A stretch of 17,679 nt of DNA from Actinomycetes bacterium (GTDB lineage Bacteria > Actinomycetota > Acidimicrobiia > Acidimicrobiales > RAAP-2), in NCBI GenBank assembly GCA_021850345.1, contig JAJZMN010000086.1, positions 1 to 17,679 of the forward strand, written 5' to 3'. The notes under the pieces were generated by a model. That model searched no databases and was not told where the DNA came from. It worked only from the letters and a program-made list of their open reading frames with translations. Each line of letters begins with the position of its first letter. The first letter of the stretch is position 1. Positions 1-7,104 of this stretch are shown one piece after another. Made by a program: the position numbers and the translations under genes.

Positions 1-465
1 GATCCGGCGCGTGCTCGCGGCGCCATCGCCGACCCAGACGACGAGCCCGAGGTCGAGCGCGGCGCGTACGCAGGAGCGAAGCCGCGTGCGCCGCTCCCGA
101 GCGACGTCGAAGTCGACGCCGTAGGCCTCGTTCTCCCCCGCGCTCAGGCGGTCACCCGTTCCCATCCCTGCGACCACCCTTCCGGGCGCGATGGCCGCGA
201 GAGCGGCGAGCTCGCCGAGGAGAACGTCGTCGGGCACGAGGCCGACGCGCGCGACGAGCGTCCCGACGGCGAGCCGCTGGGTCGTCGACGCGACGAGTCC
301 GAGGACCGGGAACGGCGCGAGCGCCGGGCGAGCCGGCTGGCCGATGGGCCAGAGATGGTCGTAGCAGAAGACGCCGTCAACGCCGGCCTCCTCGGCTCGG
401 CGGGCCGCGTCGAGGGCGCGGTCCGCGCGGTCCTGGAAGATCGGAAGCAGGAGCCCGGTCCGCAC
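1..465 (-). CDS. Luciferase-like (F420-type) oxidoreductase, C-terminus cut by window edge
   Basis: The first 155 codons of a luciferase-like monooxygenase (LLM) family protein, running off the left edge. The N-terminus reads VRTGLLLPIFQDR, then a helix ending in EEAGVDGVFCYDHLWP, then a strand with the TQRLAVGTLVARVGLVP pattern and the segment APGRVVAGMGTGDRLS. These are the first strands and helices of the bacterial-luciferase TIM barrel. In actinobacteria most such proteins use coenzyme F420, which is family knowledge and not visible here. The GTG at 465 is chosen because the family's first beta strand begins right there; it lies 8 bp after the ROK gene stop, so the two genes are probably co-transcribed. 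Substrate unknown. A second, sequence-divergent member lies at 16245-17162. Confidence 0.85.
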   Translation of the reverse strand, partial: MRTGLLLPIFQDRADRALDAARRAEEAGVDGVFCYDHLWPIGQPARPALAPFPVLGLVASTTQRLAVGTLVARVGLVPDDVLLGELAALAAIAPGRVVAGMGTGDRLSAGENEAYGVDFDVARERRTRLRSCVRAALDLGLVVWVGDGAASTRRI

Positions 466-473
466 GGCGGCTC

Positions 474-1556
474 TCAGGGAAGGTCGAGGGCGCGCGTGCG
501 CGCCGCGAGCGCGGCGCCCACCGCACCCGCCTGCTCTCCGAGACCCGCTTCGAGCACCGGCACGACGTCACGGGCGCTCCCGCCCTCGACGAGTGCACCG
601 AGCGCCCGGCGAGACGGCTCGAGCAGCATCTCTCCGGCGTGGCCGAGCCCACCGCCCAGCACGATCCACTCGGGGTCGAAGGCCGCCACGAGGTTGGCCA
701 GCCCGAGCCCCACCCACCAGCCGAGCTCCTCCATGACGCGCCGGGCGCCGGTGTCCCCCGCCGCGGCGGCGGCGGTCACGTGCTCGCCGGTCACGAGCTC
801 CGGCTCGCCACCGGCCAGGCGTACCGCCTCGTGCAGCGTCCCGGCCAGTGCGGCCTCCCGCGCCAGGCGCGCGAGGCCGCCGCCCGATGCGAACCGCTCC
901 CAGCATCCCCGGTTCCCGCACGGGCAGTGCGGCCCGTTGGGATCGACGACCATGTGCCCGAACTCGCCGCCAAAGCCGTGCGCACCGAGGCGCACGCGTC
1001 CCTCGGAGATCTGCGCTCCGCCGATCCCCGTGCCGAGGGTGATGACCAGCCCCTCGCGCATCCCTCGGGCCGCGCCGTAGTGGAGCTCCGCCAGCGCGGC
1101 GCAGGTGGCGTCGTTGTGCGAGCGCACGCGCGCACCGGCGAGCGCGCCGCCCCCCAGCCTCGAGCCCACCAGCGCGCCCATGTCCGCCCCGCTGGCCGCG
1201 GCGAGGTTGGGCGAGAAGCGCAGGACGCCCAAGGTGTCGACGAGCCCGGCGATCCCGATCCCGACGGCCGGAGCAGGGAGACCGCCAGGGTCCCCCCCCG
1301 CATGGAGGACGTCGCGGTGGAGCTGTTCGAGCAGCTCGGCGATTGCGTCGGCGACCGCCTCGCCGGGATGCTCGCCGGCGTGCGCGCTCCCCGCACCGTG
1401 CGCCCGGCCATGGGCAGCCGTCGACGCCGCCTGTTGGGGGGTCGGGGCCCGGCGCTCCGCCAGCACCTCCCCACCCGGGCCGATCACGACGCCGAGGATC
1501 TTCGTCCCCCCGACGTCCACTCCAAAGGCCGGTGTGCCGGCCCGGGGGCCGGTCAC
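474..1556 (-). CDS. ROK-family sugar kinase, probable glucokinase
   Basis: A 360-residue ROK-family protein, expected to phosphorylate glucose or a related sugar with ATP in the cytoplasm. The phosphate-binding motif DVGGTK is at residues 14-19, the catalytic Asp is in the NDA motif (about D149), LGTGIGG lies near residue 174, and EFGH (about 198-201) is followed by the zinc-binding CPCGNRGCWE (about 211-220), the ROK hallmark. Length is a little above the usual 310-330 because of a His/Ala/Gly-rich insert at about residues 46-66. The GTG start lies 4 bp after the SRPBCC gene stop, indicating one transcript. Glucokinase is the commonest role for actinobacterial homologues with this motif set, but N-acetylmannosamine or fructose kinase cannot be excluded, so no symbol is given. 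Confidence 0.9.
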   Translation of the reverse strand: MTGPRAGTPAFGVDVGGTKILGVVIGPGGEVLAERRAPTPQQAASTAAHGRAHGAGSAHAGEHPGEAVADAIAELLEQLHRDVLHAGGDPGGLPAPAVGIGIAGLVDTLGVLRFSPNLAAASGADMGALVGSRLGGGALAGARVRSHNDATCAALAELHYGAARGMREGLVITLGTGIGGAQISEGRVRLGAHGFGGEFGHMVVDPNGPHCPCGNRGCWERFASGGGLARLAREAALAGTLHEAVRLAGGEPELVTGEHVTAAAAAGDTGARRVMEELGWWVGLGLANLVAAFDPEWIVLGGGLGHAGEMLLEPSRRALGALVEGGSARDVVPVLEAGLGEQAGAVGAALAARTRALDLP

Positions 1557-1560
1557 GCGA

Positions 1561-2004
1561 TCATGCCGCCGACTCGACTCGTGCCTTCAGCTCCCGAAGC
1601 GCCGTGGACATGATGCGACTCGCCGCTCGCAGCTTGATGAACCCCGGGATCGGCACCCGCAGCTCCACCTCGAGGTGGTAGGTGACGTCCGTCCCTCCTC
1701 CGACCGCAGGCTCGAACACGTAGCGGCCGTCGAGCTTCGTGGTGATGTCTCCGGTGGTCTGGCGCCACGCGAGCACATGGGGGGAGTCCGAGTAGTCGTA
1801 CTCGAGCGTGTAGCTCGTGCTCCGTCCGAACGCCGCGGCCCGGAACGTGCAGAGGAGCGGACGCCCCTCGGCGTCGCGCCGTTCGACGCTCACCTGCTTG
1901 ATGTCGGCCGCCCACTCGGGATAGCGCTCGATGTCGGTCACGACCGCGTAGCAGCGCTCCGGCGACGCCGCCACCGTGGTGTGCTCCGTGGCCTGTTCCG
2001 CCAC
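1561..2004 (-). CDS. SRPBCC (START/polyketide-cyclase-like) family protein
   Basis: A 147-residue single-domain protein of the SRPBCC helix-grip fold. It opens with a strand, then SPERCYAVVTDIERYPEWAADI, the typical first helix and loop of polyketide cyclase/dehydrase-like proteins, followed by alternating strands (residues about 36-120) and a long C-terminal helix containing RELKARVE. These proteins bind hydrophobic ligands; no catalytic role can be read from the sequence. The GTG start is preceded by a good GGAGG ribosome site (in GGGAGGAACGAGG). It lies between pimB and a ROK kinase. In M. tuberculosis a similar small protein (Rv2185c) lies close to pimB (Rv2188c), recalled from general knowledge, so a role in envelope lipid metabolism is a reasonable inference but unproven. 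Confidence 0.85.
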   Translation of the reverse strand: MAEQATEHTTVAASPERCYAVVTDIERYPEWAADIKQVSVERRDAEGRPLLCTFRAAAFGRSTSYTLEYDYSDSPHVLAWRQTTGDITTKLDGRYVFEPAVGGGTDVTYHLEVELRVPIPGFIKLRAASRIMSTALRELKARVESAA

Positions 2005-2043
2005 CCTCGTTCCTCCCGTCGCGATGCCTGGCTGCAGGCCCGA

Positions 2044-3207
2044 TCAGCCTTGCACTTCCGCGAGGGCGGCGGCCAGCTTTCCCGCAAGGGAGGCGTAGTC
2101 GAACGCGCCGCACGCCCGTTCTCGTGCAGCTTCCCCCATGCGAAGGCGCAGGTCCGCATCGGCGAGGAGCCGCCGCAGCGCGGCCGCGACGGCTCCGGGA
2201 TCGCGCGGGCGGTGGACGACGACACCGGTGACCCCGTCTTCCACCGCCTCGGCCGCGCCGCCGCTGTCTCCTGCCACCTGTGGCGTGCCCGACGCGGCCG
2301 CCTCGAGGAAGACGATGCCGAAGCCCTCTTGCTCGAGCCCGAGCCAACGGCTCCTGCACGCCATCGCGAAGACGTCGGCGGTGGCGAGCAGCGTGCGCTT
2401 GTCGGCCTCGCTCACGCGCCCGAGGAACCGCACGGGCACGGCCGAACGGCGCGCGCGAGAGACGAGACGCTGCGCGTCACGGCCGGTGCCGGCGATCGCG
2501 AGCACGAGGTCCGGGTACGACGTCTGCAAGCGGTGCACGGCCTCAATGAGCACGTCCATGCCCTTGCGCGGCACGAGCCGGCTCACGCTCGCGACGACCG
2601 GCGCACCCACCGGGAGCCCGAGGCGCACGCGGGCAGCATCACGCCCGCCGGGGGGAATCGGGAAGAACTGCGCGCAATCCACACCCGGAGGCACCTCGAC
2701 GTGCCGGGGCGGGTTGGCCGGCGGGGCGTTCACGAGGGCGCGCGCGGCCTGTTCCGCCGGGTACCGTCCCGCCGACACGACCAGTGACGCGCCCGAGAGC
2801 ACCCGGGCGGCCATTCCCCTCGTCACCGGGAGCCGGGCGGGGACCGCGGCCTCGGCGCCGTGGAGCACCACCCCGTAGCGGATGCCCAACCGGGGCCCGA
2901 GCAGCCCGAGCGGCAGCACGGGATCGAGGAGCACCAATGTGGCGCCCACCTCCGACGCGAGCGACGTGATGGCGGCGCGCGCACGAGGAGTCGGGAAGTA
3001 CAAGAGGCGGCCCGGGACGCGCTCGATGCGGATGCCCCGCGCCGCTGCCGCTGCGTCGAATGCGGCCGCTCCCGGGTCCGACCGGGCCGTGAGGACGACG
3101 AAGCTCTCGGGGTCCAGCCGTCGCCAGAGCTCCCAGAGGTAGGCCTGGATCCCGCCGACCTTCGGCGGGAAATCGTTGGTGACGAGCAGGTGCCGACGGG
3201 ACGTCAC
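2044..3207 (-). CDS. pimB: GT4 glycosyltransferase, PimB-like phosphatidylinositol mannoside mannosyltransferase
   Basis: A 387-residue GT-B fold, family 4 glycosyltransferase. The N-terminal domain starts LLVTNDFPPKVGGIQAYL (residues 7-24), nearly the same wording as mycobacterial PimB' (Rv2188c), which adds the second mannose from GDP-mannose to PIM1 at the inner membrane face. A His in LHGAE (H116), the R210/K215 pair in SRLVPRKG, and the EGFGIVFLE donor-binding motif (E294 to E302) match residues known to be essential in this family. There is no signal peptide or membrane helix, as expected for a peripheral membrane enzyme. The GTG start follows the four-Cys mini-gene by 24 bp. Another GT4 specificity is possible, but the match along the whole chain makes PimB the best call. 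Confidence 0.85.
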   Translation of the reverse strand: MTSRRHLLVTNDFPPKVGGIQAYLWELWRRLDPESFVVLTARSDPGAAAFDAAAAARGIRIERVPGRLLYFPTPRARAAITSLASEVGATLVLLDPVLPLGLLGPRLGIRYGVVLHGAEAAVPARLPVTRGMAARVLSGASLVVSAGRYPAEQAARALVNAPPANPPRHVEVPPGVDCAQFFPIPPGGRDAARVRLGLPVGAPVVASVSRLVPRKGMDVLIEAVHRLQTSYPDLVLAIAGTGRDAQRLVSRARRSAVPVRFLGRVSEADKRTLLATADVFAMACRSRWLGLEQEGFGIVFLEAAASGTPQVAGDSGGAAEAVEDGVTGVVVHRPRDPGAVAAALRRLLADADLRLRMGEAARERACGAFDYASLAGKLAAALAEVQG

Positions 3208-3231
3208 GTGCGCCGCGCCGGCGGTCCCGTG

Positions 3232-3429
3232 TCAGCCCGCGCGGTCTTGGAACTTGAGCGTGGGGAGCAGCCCTGCCTGCTCGAGCAGCCGCATCGCCCG
3301 CGCCTCGTCGGCGTCGATGACGACCGCGTCATCGGGCTCCCGGCCGAGAAGGAAGGTGACGACGCAGTCGTCGCACGCGTCCGTCTCCCGCATTACGCAG
3401 GACTCGCACGCCACGGTGATCGTGTCCAT
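3232..3429 (-). CDS. Small four-cysteine (CX2C-X7-CX2C) protein, probable zinc-binding mini-protein
   Basis: A 65-residue acidic protein with cysteines at positions 8, 11, 19 and 22 forming CX2C-X7-CX2C, a spacing suited to one zinc ion. The rest is a short helical region, EARAMRLLEQAGLLP. The start is well supported: AAGGGG ends 6 nt before the ATG. It sits 24 bp upstream of pimB in the same direction. Similar small Cys proteins next to pimB are, as I recall, common in actinobacteria, but no function is established. Options include a regulatory or chaperone-like partner of the neighbouring enzymes. Confidence 0.75.
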   Translation of the reverse strand: MDTITVACESCVMRETDACDDCVVTFLLGREPDDAVVIDADEARAMRLLEQAGLLPTLKFQDRAG

Positions 3430-3508
3430 CGGTGTCCCCTTTCGTCCGGCACCCGGTGTGCCGCCGTCCGTCTCTCGTCGACAGCAGCATGACGGAAGGG
3501 TGTGACAC

Positions 3509-3528
3509 GCTCCCCGGCCTCGGGGAGC
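3509..3528 (-). terminator. 8-bp GC hairpin between the YjbQ-like gene and the Cys mini-gene
   Basis: GCTCCCCG (3509-3516), loop GCCT, CGGGGAGC (3521-3528): a perfect 8-bp stem. It lies 9 bp after the YjbQ-like stop and about 80 bp before the mini-gene start. No T-run follows on the minus strand, so it is either a U-less terminator of the kind often proposed in actinobacteria or an RNA-stabilising end. Confidence 0.5.
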
Positions 3529-3537
3529 CGCTCGATC

Positions 3538-3945
3538 TCAAGGCTCGGCCGCCAGCCAGGAGCAGCGCAGCTGGCGGCGGGGGTTGTCCGGATTGGTGTC
3601 GACGAGCACCACCGACTGCCACGTGCCGAGCAGCAGCCGGCCGTCCTGGACGGGCAGGGTGAGCGACGGCGAGACGAACACGGGCAGGAGATGGTCCGCG
3701 CCGTGGCCGGTCGAGCCGTGCTGGTGGCGGTAGCGCTGGTCGCGCGGGAGAAGCCGCTCGAGCAGCTCTTCGAGGTCGTGCTCGGACGCCGACCCGGTCT
3801 CCATGAGCGCGAGCCCCGCGGTGGCATGTGGTGCGAGGACGTGGCACAGCCCGTCGCCACGACCCGCGCAGAATGCCGCGACGGTTGACGTGACGTCGGT
3901 GACGGTCCGCTCGCCGGTCCGTACGGGAAAGAGCTCGGAATCCAT
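3538..3945 (-). CDS. YjbQ-family protein (UPF0047, secondary thiamine-phosphate synthase type)
   Basis: A 135-residue YjbQ/UPF0047 protein. Family marks in order: APHATAGLALME (residues 38-49) with the conserved His, a helix HDLEELLERLLP, YRHQHGSTGHGADHLLP (about 72-88) with the His cluster that binds a ligand or metal, PSLTLPVQDGRLLLGTWQ (93-110), and a closing strand VVLVDTNPDNPRR. E. coli YjbQ gives weak thiamine-phosphate synthase activity when overexpressed, but its true role is unclear, so the name is only a family label. The ATG at 3945 gives the usual family length; longer in-frame readings run back into the neighbouring gene. It starts 8 bp after the thioredoxin-fold gene, implying co-transcription. 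Confidence 0.88.
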   Translation of the reverse strand: MDSELFPVRTGERTVTDVTSTVAAFCAGRGDGLCHVLAPHATAGLALMETGSASEHDLEELLERLLPRDQRYRHQHGSTGHGADHLLPVFVSPSLTLPVQDGRLLLGTWQSVVLVDTNPDNPRRQLRCSWLAAEP

Positions 3946-3953
3946 TCGGCCGG

Positions 3954-4478
3954 TCAGCGTCGCGCAGACGGGCCGTGCTCCGCCTCCCCGGCGGGTCGCC
4001 GCCTCACCCGGGCCACGTCCGACGTCAATTGTCCGACGCTCCAGGCCACCCCTTCGGTGGCCACACCGGTCCCGTCGAGGAGCACGAAGAACGGCGCGCC
4101 GAGGACCCGGTACGCCTTCCAGGCGGCGTCGGCCATGAGCAGTCCACAGATGCCGGCGGGTGCGCCGTCCATCAGGGCGGCGAGGGCGTCGGGGCGCTCG
4201 TCCTTCGGCCCCCGGGTCACGATCGCCACGGTGTCCTGCGGCTCGAGCCCGCACTCCTCGGGCGCCCCCGCCAACGTCCAGAAGGGGAGGCAGCCGTCGC
4301 AGCGCGAGCCGAGGAAGAGAAGGAGGCTCCAGCGTCCGGGGATCGCGACCCGCAAGGTCCTGGCCCGCCCTGCGATGTCGCACCCTTCGAGGTCCGTGGC
4401 GAGCACGCGGGACGCGCCGGCCGGCACGGAGACGAGGTGGCGGAGCTCGGGGGGCCGGGACATCGTGTGTAGCGTCAC
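3954..4478 (-). CDS. Thioredoxin-fold protein with CxxC (TlpA/AhpC-like)
   Basis: A 174-residue thioredoxin-like protein. After an N-terminal extension comes the strand WSLLLFLGSRCDGC with the redox pair C60-C63 (CDGC), later a strand DTVAIVTRGP, then LGAPFFVLLDGTG with a cis-Pro at about 129 as in TlpA and peroxiredoxin-like folds. There is no signal peptide or membrane helix, so it is probably cytoplasmic. Similar proteins occur as methylamine-utilisation MauD-like or general disulfide oxidoreductases; the partner is unknown. The start could be GTG 4478 or ATG 4463 (5 codons shorter); neither has a strong ribosome site. It lies 27 bp after the PH/SHOCT gene. Confidence 0.75.
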   Translation of the reverse strand: MTLHTMSRPPELRHLVSVPAGASRVLATDLEGCDIAGRARTLRVAIPGRWSLLLFLGSRCDGCLPFWTLAGAPEECGLEPQDTVAIVTRGPKDERPDALAALMDGAPAGICGLLMADAAWKAYRVLGAPFFVLLDGTGVATEGVAWSVGQLTSDVARVRRRPAGEAEHGPSARR

Positions 4479-4505
4479 CGGTGCCTGGTCGTCATCGACG
4501 TCTGG

Positions 4506-5300
4506 TCACAGCCGACCGAGGAGCTCCGCCTTCTTGGCTGCGAACTCGTCCTCGGAGAGGATCCCGCGCCGGCGGAGCTCGTCGAGCTCGAGGATCTGGC
4601 GCGGGACGGTCGGGGCGTCCTCGTCGTCGAAGACGACGCCGTGGGGCGGCGTGTCGGTCCACGACCGGGTCCGGGCGTCACGCCTGCGCCGCCGGGTGGT
4701 CCGCGCATCCCCGTCCCATTTGCCCCGGCTGGCGGAAGCCGGAGACGCCACGGTCGGCGCCCCCCCGTAGGCGTACGCGCCGAAGGCGGCGTTGGCGCTG
4801 TAGCGGGTGGGTCCGTAGGGGACGTCGAGGCGGTCGAGCTGGGCGTTGATCACCCGCTGGAGCCGGCGGGGCCAGCGCACGTCCTCGACGACGAGGGGTC
4901 CGTCGCCACCGGCCACTTCGAAGACCAGCCGCCCCGTCCCGATCAGCCGTTCCCCGAGCGACTGGCTGCAGTGGACCTCGGCGACCCGCTGGAGGCGCAG
5001 CTGGACGACGTCACGCCCGAGCACGCCGCGCCGGTAGAGGAGGCGGCTCGTCGTGACGAGGAAGCGCACGGCGCGCCAGCGGAGGACTCGCGCTGCCGCC
5101 CACAGCGCAGGGAGCAGCACCATCGCGGCGAGCAGCCAGGCCACGACGACGGGCGCGTCGGGGTAGCGGAGCGCGATCGTGATCGCGCCGGCGAGCGCGA
5201 CGAGGAAGAGCAGCACGGGACCGACGACCACCACGGGATGCGGGCGAACCTCAGCGAGAAGCTCCTCGTCCTCGTGCAGCAGGCCGCTGGCGGACCCCAC
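4506..5300 (-). CDS. Membrane protein with bacterial PH domain and C-terminal SHOCT motif
   Basis: A 264-residue protein. Two hydrophobic helices at about residues 23-44 and 50-70 form a membrane hairpin. A bacterial PH-like domain (about 73-155) follows, containing FLVTTSRLLYRRGVLGRDVVQLRL and the segment GTGRLVFEV. After a low-complexity, Arg-rich linker (about 170-232) the last 30 residues, ILELDELRRRGILSEDEF then AAKKAELLGRL, are a classic SHOCT motif, thought to mediate oligomerisation. The GTG at 5300 is the only plausible in-frame start after the upstream stop, although the best purine-rich stretch (GGAGGAGG) lies about 22 nt away. It is 56 bp downstream of the glycosidase gene. Function unknown; PH/SHOCT membrane proteins are usually assigned to envelope-associated roles without proof. 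Confidence 0.85.
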   Translation of the reverse strand: MGSASGLLHEDEELLAEVRPHPVVVVGPVLLFLVALAGAITIALRYPDAPVVVAWLLAAMVLLPALWAAARVLRWRAVRFLVTTSRLLYRRGVLGRDVVQLRLQRVAEVHCSQSLGERLIGTGRLVFEVAGGDGPLVVEDVRWPRRLQRVINAQLDRLDVPYGPTRYSANAAFGAYAYGGAPTVASPASASRGKWDGDARTTRRRRRDARTRSWTDTPPHGVVFDDEDAPTVPRQILELDELRRRGILSEDEFAAKKAELLGRL

Positions 5301-5356
5301 CTCGGCAAGCGTACCAAGGGGCCTCCTCCGCTCCTTCGATGGGTGGCACGTGCGGG

Positions 5357-6700
5357 TCAGGCCCGCGGGGGAGCTGCCGACATCGTGATGAAGTCCCGCG
5401 CCCACCAGCTCTGGAAGTAGCGGGCGGGGGTCCCGGCCATCTGCGCGACGAGCTCCGAGCCGTTTGTCCCGTTCGCCTGGCCGTTGGGAGTCGAGGGCTT
5501 GTAGGTGGTGAAGTTCACCCATGTCGTGTTGATGTCGAGCTCCATTGCGCGGACACACCCCGCTCTCGCCAGGATGTTGGCGAGATCGGTGATGTTGAGA
5601 CCTGGACCGCCGACGTACACGAGGGCGCCGTCGGCGGTGATCCCGAGACCGGACCGCCAGACGTAGACCGCATTGCCGAGGGTCGCACCCCACCGGGTCG
5701 TTGTTGTCGCTGTGAGCCCCGGCACGGGCTTGCCGTCCTGGACGAGGAGGTCGAGATTTTGGCGGACCGAGACGACCGACGGCGTCATCCGTACTGTCTC
5801 GCCCCAGGCGCCGACGTTCGCGCTGCCGTTCTTGTAGACCACGAACGACGCCGCTCCCTTGCGGAGCGGGATGATCGTCTTGCTTTCGGTGTAGTAGCCG
5901 CCGTTGGCGGCCGACATGAGGAAGCCGGCGTTGAAGGCGGCGACCAGGGTCCGTGCAGCCGCCGGCTGGATGGGCGCAGTGTGCGGGTACGGGCCGCCCC
6001 CGGGGATCTCGCTCCCCGAGTACAAGGTGGCCTTCAGCAGTTTCGTGTCCATCCACGCCACGCCCACCACGTAGCTCGTGTGGATCGCATCGGGACGGAG
6101 CGTCGTCTCGTAGACCGCAGGGATCCCGTCGACCAGCCTCCCCGCCGGCGACCACGCGCCCTCTCCGGGGATCGGCGGCTTCGCGAAGGGGGTGATCGGC
6201 TTCGGCGTCGGAAGATGCGGGACGGCGGCGGCCGCAGCGCTGGCCGGCTGGCCGGTCGGGCGCTTGATGGCGCCGGCGGGGGGCCTGCCACCGACCTTCG
6301 GCCCGTGGTGCCGGTACCACTCGTTCTCGATCCAGTTGACCACGGTCGACCCGCCGTGCTCGCGCACCCACTCCGCACCCCGCGCCGGGATCGAGCTGCC
6401 GAGCATCGGGTTGGTGAGCGCAGTACCGAGGGAGACCGCCACCCATACGAGCAGTCCCGCCACGACGAGGCCGACTGCGGCGCGCACGCGCCGCCTCCGG
6501 AGTGAAGGGGGATGCTTCTTCCCCCGGGAGCGGCGGGGGGCGTGGCGGGCCGCGTGCCTCGGACCGCTGGACGCGCCTGGCACGTCGTCGCGAAGGAGGC
6601 GCGGTGCAGGCCGCTCACGCTCCTCGACTGCAGCGCCGAGCGCCTCGAGGCCCGAGAGCCGCTCGTCGGGGTCCGGGCGTGCGGAAAGCCGACGGCTCAT
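5357..6700 (-). CDS. Membrane-anchored phosphodiester glycosidase (NAGPA/DUF2233-like) family protein
   Basis: A 447-residue protein. Residues 1-72 are charged and cytoplasmic, residues about 73-95 form a single membrane helix (VGLVVAGLLVWVAVSLG), and a Pro/Ala-rich stalk leads to an extracytoplasmic domain (about 200-447). That domain has AAFNAGFLM, GGYYTESKTIIPL and then YVGGPGLNITDLANILARAG followed by AMELDINTTWVNF, which match the conserved core of phosphodiester glycosidase proteins (the family of human NAGPA). Members cleave or bind sugar-1-phosphodiesters; the substrate here is unknown, and cell-wall glycopolymer is a natural guess. The usual Asp-Gly-Gly-Gly core is changed to LDINTTW. 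ATG 6700, preceded by GAGAGGG, is preferred over an in-frame ATG at 6916, which would add a repeat-containing, low-complexity leader. Confidence 0.8.
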   Translation of the reverse strand: MSRRLSARPDPDERLSGLEALGAAVEERERPAPRLLRDDVPGASSGPRHAARHAPRRSRGKKHPPSLRRRRVRAAVGLVVAGLLVWVAVSLGTALTNPMLGSSIPARGAEWVREHGGSTVVNWIENEWYRHHGPKVGGRPPAGAIKRPTGQPASAAAAAVPHLPTPKPITPFAKPPIPGEGAWSPAGRLVDGIPAVYETTLRPDAIHTSYVVGVAWMDTKLLKATLYSGSEIPGGGPYPHTAPIQPAAARTLVAAFNAGFLMSAANGGYYTESKTIIPLRKGAASFVVYKNGSANVGAWGETVRMTPSVVSVRQNLDLLVQDGKPVPGLTATTTTRWGATLGNAVYVWRSGLGITADGALVYVGGPGLNITDLANILARAGCVRAMELDINTTWVNFTTYKPSTPNGQANGTNGSELVAQMAGTPARYFQSWWARDFITMSAAPPRA

Positions 6701-7104
6701 CGACAGCCCTCTCGCGGCGGCTGCGGACGGCGGTCGGGGCCAACGGTCCTCGTCCGCGCACAGACCACCGACTCCGCCAGCTTCGAAATTGCCGACTCCG
6801 ATTTCGAAATTCCCAACTCCGATGCCGCCAACTTCCCGTCCTTGCCGACACGTCGGCCCTTGTCCTGCGCATCGCCGGGCGCGGGGCGCGCCGGGCGGCG
6901 CCCACTCCATACCCACGTCGTCGTTCCCGCACGCGCAGCCGGCCCAGTGTCGCGGGGAGCGCGCGACGGCGTCGTCGCGAGGGTCTTCACCCCTCGACGG
7001 TACGGCGCAGAAGTGACAGGGGGATGAACACGCTGGTCAGCGCCGCAAAGGGCCACTCGAAGGGGGACGTCGACAGGTGCCGGGCCGGGACGCGCCGACG
7101 TCAC
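6697..7104 (-). CDS. Doubtful 135-residue ORF filling the gap between the sensor kinase and glycosidase genes
   Basis: The 400-bp gap 6701-7100 contains no recognisable gene. One minus-strand frame stays open across all of it: its GTG (7104-7102) overlaps the kinase stop (GTGA) and its TGA (6699-6697) overlaps the glycosidase start (ATGA). The encoded product is Arg/Pro-rich, without a domain, signal peptide or membrane helix, and contains the translated 21-bp repeat. Such overlaps look operonic, but GC-rich DNA keeps frames open by chance, so this is only a possible gene. Confidence 0.2.
   Translation of the reverse strand: MTSARPGPAPVDVPLRVALCGADQRVHPPVTSAPYRRGVKTLATTPSRAPRDTGPAARAGTTTWVWSGRRPARPAPGDAQDKGRRVGKDGKLAASELGISKSESAISKLAESVVCARTRTVGPDRRPQPPREGCR
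6782..6823. repeat. 21-bp tandem repeat, two copies, with TTCGAA palindrome
   Basis: TTCGAAATTGCCGACTCCGA (then T) is followed directly by a second 21-bp copy differing at 2 positions; partial copies (CCGACTCCGCC before, GCCGCCAACTTCC after) flank it. It is an AT-richer island in the spacer upstream of the glycosidase gene and contains the GCCGAC core also found in the repeats at 11858 and 13152. Confidence 0.85.

Noticed and set aside
1105..2787. Long plus-strand open frame (560 codons) opposite the ROK, SRPBCC and pimB genes
   Set aside because: Translation is Arg/Ala/Pro-rich with no family features and lies antisense to three well-supported genes; typical of GC-rich shadow frames.
5301..6446. 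N-terminal extension of the PH/SHOCT frame
   Set aside because: It overlaps the glycosidase gene in another frame on the same strand, and its translation is low complexity.
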